A stretch of 64,000 nt of DNA from positions 1,116,001 to 1,180,000 of the forward strand of contig NZ_LN909046.1 of assembly GCF_001486585.1 (NCBI RefSeq), given 5' to 3'. Below the pieces are notes generated by a model. That model searched no databases and had not been told where the DNA came from. It saw nothing but the letters and a program-made list of their open reading frames with translations. Shown one piece after another: positions 60,619 through 64,000 of the stretch; the stretch's first letter is position 1, and each line of letters begins with the position of its first letter. Position numbers and translations under genes: made by a program. This DNA comes from Paenibacillus senegalimassiliensis (GTDB lineage: Bacteria > Bacillota > Bacilli > Paenibacillales > Paenibacillaceae).

Positions 60619-61388
60619 TCACCCATATCTCTGTAGTCGCCTAGCTTCTTCCAGTAAGCGCGGAACGCCGTATTTCTGTCGTCGCCCAGCACAAACATAC
60701 GTACACCTTGCTCAGCCAAGGCAGGCATATCCTCCTTGCTCCTTGCCACTGCCGCGTATGGGATCCCGTATTGATGTGCGGTTAGTCGTAGCTGCTCCAG
60801 ATGGTCAAGCACCTCGGGATGCTGGGTCTGCCATGGCACCCCCAAAGATTGCGACAGGTCAGCCGCCCCTTCCAGCACAAAGCTGACCTGTGGATGAGTC
60901 AGGATAGCTTCGCGGTTCTTGATTCCCTCCACGCTCTCAATCATTGGCACCAGCATAACGGCCTCATTGGCCTCCCTAATGTAATCAGTTAATGCGTGTT
61001 TGGCGAAGGTCCCGGCTCGCCCGCTATTCAGGCTGCGGCGGCCAACAGGATGATAATAGGCGTGGCGGGCAGCTTCCTCAAGCTGTTCCCTCTGCTGGAC
61101 ATGAGGAATCACAATCCCCTGGGCTCCGCAATCCAGCACCTTCAGGATTTCAGCCCGGTCGATACCGGAGACCCTGACCAGGGGTGTCATTCCTAGCAAT
61201 TCCGCAGCCCGAACCAGTTCCTCGATCTGCTCCATGCTGATCGTGGCATGTTCATGATCGATGATGACGAAGTCATATTCCGCATGACCAATCATCTCTA
61301 CAATGACCGGATGCGGGATGGAAACGAACAACCCAAACACAGGCTGGCCGCTCTCTATTTTCAGCTTGAGCGTATTTGGCCTGATCAT
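60609..61388 (-). CDS. SbnG-like citrate synthase (HpcH/HpaI aldolase family)
   Basis: A 259-aa TIM-barrel protein. FVIIDHEHATISMEQIE, PLVRVSGIDRAEILKVLDCG and AQGIVIPHVQQREQLE, HPVGRRSLNSGRAG and LVPMIESVEGIKNREAI are family blocks. In the staphyloferrin B pathway SbnG makes citrate from oxaloacetate and acetyl-CoA, giving a citrate supply independent of the TCA cycle. Its ATG overlaps the TGA of the upstream synthetase gene (ATGA, 61385-61388). Placement between IucA/IucC and decarboxylase genes is the main reason for preferring SbnG over a catabolic aldolase. Confidence 0.85.
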   Translation of the reverse strand: MIRPNTLKLKIESGQPVFGLFVSIPHPVIVEMIGHAEYDFVIIDHEHATISMEQIEELVRAAELLGMTPLVRVSGIDRAEILKVLDCGAQGIVIPHVQQREQLEEAARHAYYHPVGRRSLNSGRAGTFAKHALTDYIREANEAVMLVPMIESVEGIKNREAILTHPQVSFVLEGAADLSQSLGVPWQTQHPEVLDHLEQLRLTAHQYGIPYAAVARSKEDMPALAEQGVRMFVLGDDRNTAFRAYWKKLGDYRDMGEWI

Positions 61389-63169
61389 AAGGTTTCTACT
61401 TCCTTAGCCTGCCGAAGCGGATTGCGGACCTTCCTGAAATATAACTCGCCATCCCCATAGAGCCGCCGCTTGGTCATTTCCTCAATTAAGGCATCCTCGG
61501 CAAACAGATCGTATTCCTTGAACGCTTCTTCATACTCGGGGTGTTGCTCCTGATACTGAACGATAGTCTCGCTGCACCAAATCCAGAATTGCTGCTCCGC
61601 CAGTCCGAAGCCTTGCAGCACCCAGGCGATTTCCGACAGGCAGATGAAGAAAAAGGCATCATATACATAATCCCGCACATCTGCCGGAGCTTCGGCATGA
61701 ATGAACGAGTAGCGATTGAACTGGCGGTGCACCTCCGGCTCGGGATGCAACCTTGGCGCACGGTCTGGCTGGCGTAGCTTGCCCGGCACGAACCGGACAC
61801 CATCATGCAAATCCTTGACGATCATCCGCTTAGGCAGTCCATTCTCCAGCACAAGAATGATATTCTGCGCATGCGCTTCGAGCGCCAGGCCATGGGCATA
61901 GAGCAAATGAATCATAGGAACGGTCAATACCCGAATCAGTGCCTTGGCCCATGCAGCTACGCCATGCTGGAGCAGGAACGAACGGATTAAGGGCTCTCCG
62001 TTTTTCTGTACCAGACTCACTCCATTCAGCGGCCAGGCCTCTTCACCTTCTTCCAGATGCACGACTACATTTTCGCGCCAAATCGCCCCCAATGAACCGT
62101 AGGCCTGTTCTTGCTGTATAGGCAGCAATTCATCATATCGGAAGGAAATGCCAAGCACTTCCTTGAGAATGGCGAACTGCTCTTGCTGCAACAGTTCATC
62201 CTCCCTGACCAATTGCTCCAGCCAATCGCTGATCAAGGGAGCGTTCTGGGTTGTGTGATAAGCCAGAATTCTCCCCGACGACGTGTTGGTAATGCCTAAG
62301 GATAGCTTAAGGTAAGGCGCCTTGTCATTCCCACGGTGCGACCATGTACGAATCGATTGTTGGGCCCTATACCCACCTTCCGCGTACCCGAGCGGAATCA
62401 TCTCCCCGTTAAGCCGCTGGGAAGTGAAGATCGTCTCCAGCCGATGCTCCCATTGCCAGGGATGGACCGGAATCATGACATATTTCTGCTGATCTTGGAC
62501 TCCGGCTTGCTCCAGGATTTGCCCGAACCGCTCGATATCTCCAGCCGTCAAATGCTGCTTGTAAAGCTCTGCCGCCGTATGCCCTGCTGAAACGCTTATA
62601 TCCACAAGCCCTCCCTGGACCGCAATCCAGAACAGGCTCAGACTTTGATTAAATTCCGGCCCATACCGGCCGTTGTCGCTGAGCGTAAACCCAAGTCTGG
62701 ATTTATAGGCAGGATGGTAAGGATGTCCCTCGGTCATATGGCTCTCCAAAGCCTCATAGTGACGCTCTGATTCCGTAATACTTTCCGGCAATATCTCCAG
62801 GCTCTGGCTATCCTTCGCCAGTGTCTCAAGCAGTTCCTCGATAAAAACGGTCAACCGCTCTCCCTTAAGCTTGTTGTGAATCAACTCCGTCAGAAACAAA
62901 TAGGGATCATGGCAGGGCTCACCGGCTCGCTGGAGGGAATGGGGCACAATCTTGATCCGACCGAACGAAAATTTCTCCTCCGCTTGGCAAGCATATTCGA
63001 CAGGATGGTCATTCAGGTCCATTCCCTGAGTCCGCCACATCTCTCCCGAGCGGATATAGTCCAGTATCCCCTCAAACCACAAGGCCTCCAGCGTCTGGCG
63101 CATCACTCTCTCCCGAGCATCTGTGGAACTTGCTCTATTTGGCCGGGCCACGCTTACTCTTGTTCCCAT
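61385..63169 (-). CDS. IucA/IucC siderophore synthetase, second of the cluster
   Basis: A 594-aa NIS synthetase close in length to SbnF (592 aa). Motifs: EGHPYHPAYKSRLGF (nucleotide-binding loop), VMIPVHPWQWEHRL, LKLSLGITNTSSGRIL, and the C-terminal FhuF-like HGLALEAHAQNIILVLENGL with KDLHDG. SbnF-type enzymes attach the second amine to the citryl intermediate. Five bp separate it from the upstream synthetase and it overlaps the aldolase gene by an ATGA. Confidence 0.9.
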   Translation of the reverse strand: MGTRVSVARPNRASSTDARERVMRQTLEALWFEGILDYIRSGEMWRTQGMDLNDHPVEYACQAEEKFSFGRIKIVPHSLQRAGEPCHDPYLFLTELIHNKLKGERLTVFIEELLETLAKDSQSLEILPESITESERHYEALESHMTEGHPYHPAYKSRLGFTLSDNGRYGPEFNQSLSLFWIAVQGGLVDISVSAGHTAAELYKQHLTAGDIERFGQILEQAGVQDQQKYVMIPVHPWQWEHRLETIFTSQRLNGEMIPLGYAEGGYRAQQSIRTWSHRGNDKAPYLKLSLGITNTSSGRILAYHTTQNAPLISDWLEQLVREDELLQQEQFAILKEVLGISFRYDELLPIQQEQAYGSLGAIWRENVVVHLEEGEEAWPLNGVSLVQKNGEPLIRSFLLQHGVAAWAKALIRVLTVPMIHLLYAHGLALEAHAQNIILVLENGLPKRMIVKDLHDGVRFVPGKLRQPDRAPRLHPEPEVHRQFNRYSFIHAEAPADVRDYVYDAFFFICLSEIAWVLQGFGLAEQQFWIWCSETIVQYQEQHPEYEEAFKEYDLFAEDALIEEMTKRRLYGDGELYFRKVRNPLRQAKEVETL

Positions 63170-63173
63170 TCGT

Positions 63174-64000
63174 TCACGCCTCCCTTAACATATTGGGGAC
63201 CTCGGCATAGGACGGATTCTCCCCGCTGTCCATCAGGCAGCTCAGCATATTCCGCTTGGCCGGGAAATTCTCTACCGTCAGCAAATATTTGGCGAAGCCG
63301 TTGTCGCCTCTAGCCTGCTCGCGTCTAAGCGCCTGGCGCACCATATACCAATACTGCTCCTCCGGCACCTTGGCATCCCGCGCCATAGCATGGATCAGCG
63401 AGCCTAAATGATTGACGAACAGATAATAGGAGGTTCTGGACCAGGCCTGCTCTCTGGAATAAAATAAAGGACTCGGTGGGGCCGTCTCTTGCTCCTCCGA
63501 TGGTTCCAGACGCTGTTCCACACTGACACCTTCGAGGTCGCGGACAATGAAGGATTCCGGCAGCCCATTGCGAATCGTTAGCAGCGTATTTTGCAGATGG
63601 GCCTCAAAATGAATACCCTTCGTCCAGGCCAAACGTACAAGCGGCAACAGCGATACTTCAAGATATTTTTCAAACCAGACCTCGGGCGATATATTCCCCT
63701 TGTTGATCATGTCCATCAAGCGGGAGGGAGCCGCTGACAGAGGGGCCTCTACCAAGCTCGCCATGACAAAGGTACAGGACTGATCAAAGGCAATCGGACG
63801 GTAAGCGACCGTAAATAACCGGGTAATTGCCTCATCATTAAAAGCGCAGGTGGTCACCCCTGTTTCATAGGCGATATGAGCTGGAGCATCCGGGCCAAAT
63901 CCACCCTGTTGCAGCAAATAACGGGAAGCATCCATGGTTCTGCGCATTTGCTCATCGCTGTTGGTACGGATCATGTTGGTAATTTGCAGGTTCAGGGGCA
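63174..64000 (-). CDS. IucA/IucC siderophore synthetase, first visible of the cluster, 5' end outside the window
   Basis: The frame stays open to the right edge (PLNLQITN before the ATG at 63974), so the gene is cut and only its C-terminal 275 or so residues are seen. NMIRTNSDEQMRRTMDASRY, HIAYETGVTTCAFNDEAITRLF, HFEAHLQNTLLTIRNGLP and VRDLEG are the C-terminal IucA/IucC blocks. By position it would correspond to SbnE. Earlier genes of the pathway (amino-acid precursor synthesis, exporter, Fur box) should lie beyond the edge. Confidence 0.88.
   Translation of the reverse strand, partial: PLNLQITNMIRTNSDEQMRRTMDASRYLLQQGGFGPDAPAHIAYETGVTTCAFNDEAITRLFTVAYRPIAFDQSCTFVMASLVEAPLSAAPSRLMDMINKGNISPEVWFEKYLEVSLLPLVRLAWTKGIHFEAHLQNTLLTIRNGLPESFIVRDLEGVSVEQRLEPSEEQETAPPSPLFYSREQAWSRTSYYLFVNHLGSLIHAMARDAKVPEEQYWYMVRQALRREQARGDNGFAKYLLTVENFPAKRNMLSCLMDSGENPSYAEVPNMLREA

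Noticed and set aside
1-64000. CRISPR arrays, tRNA or rRNA genes, prophage or insertion sequences
   Set aside because: No regularly spaced repeats, cloverleaf-like sequences, transposase or phage structural genes were recognised; the only recombinase is the housekeeping XerS type.

Overview
This window looks like chromosomal DNA of a spore-forming Paenibacillus-like Firmicute of moderate GC content. The reasons are three spore genes (cwlJ-gerQ and an H-type small acid-soluble spore protein), strong AGGAGG-type ribosome binding sites with frequent TTG and GTG starts, a GH74-X2-CBM3 xyloglucanase of the kind seen in plant-polymer-degrading Paenibacillus, an xerS-type recombinase, and several protein families characteristic of Bacilli. 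The assignment is an inference from gene content. I saw no rRNA, tRNA, CRISPR array, prophage or insertion sequence.

The left part (0-23 kb) is mixed housekeeping and stress genes on both strands. It holds an FAD amine-oxidase-like enzyme, cwlJ-gerQ, a CNNM/HlyC transporter, an M29 aminopeptidase, KtrB, and an AI-2E-family membrane protein. An Rrf2 regulator and a catE-like extradiol dioxygenase share a 19-bp palindromic operator. A pair of tandem short-chain dehydrogenases lies divergent to a MerR regulator, and both directions have 19-bp-spacer MerR promoters. An ACT protein, a DUF711 protein and a TetM-like GTPase follow, then sspH, xerS, a phosphotransferase with a broken GNAT-like gene upstream, and an AraC regulator.

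From 23.3 to 32.5 kb a minus-strand nine-gene operon starts with a LacI regulator and a ribokinase. It continues with an RbsA-type ATPase, two RbsC-type permeases and a lipoprotein binding protein, and ends with a ureidoglycolate-lyase-like protein, an M20 deacylase and a GATase-like protein. It looks like uptake and breakdown of a ribose- or ureide-type compound that the sequence alone does not identify. Four LacI-like operator sites lie upstream.

From 33 to 47 kb there is a second-copy-like Hfq, a secreted stalk-domain protein, the GH74 xyloglucanase, an MFS efflux pump with its TetR regulator, a GH32 fructosidase, a Suppressor-of-fused protein beside an unknown protein, a MarR regulator, an alpha/beta hydrolase and a secreted metalloprotease-like protein with carbohydrate-binding-type modules.

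The right part (47.5-64 kb), all on the minus strand, is dominated by iron. A Fur-box promoter at 53.5 kb drives a FecCD permease, ATPase and binding protein, followed by an ABC exporter and a YumC/IruO-like flavin reductase. At 57.5-64 kb lies an NRPS-independent siderophore cluster with the gene content of staphyloferrin B synthesis: three IucA/IucC synthetases, an SbnG-like citrate synthase and an SbnH-like decarboxylase. It runs off the right edge. Between these two blocks sit an ECF sigma factor operon and an Lsa-type ABC-F ribosome protection gene whose leader has the parts of a ribosome-controlled transcription attenuator. Two copies of an inverted-repeat-bounded element (10.1 kb and 55.3 kb) link otherwise unrelated intergenic regions.
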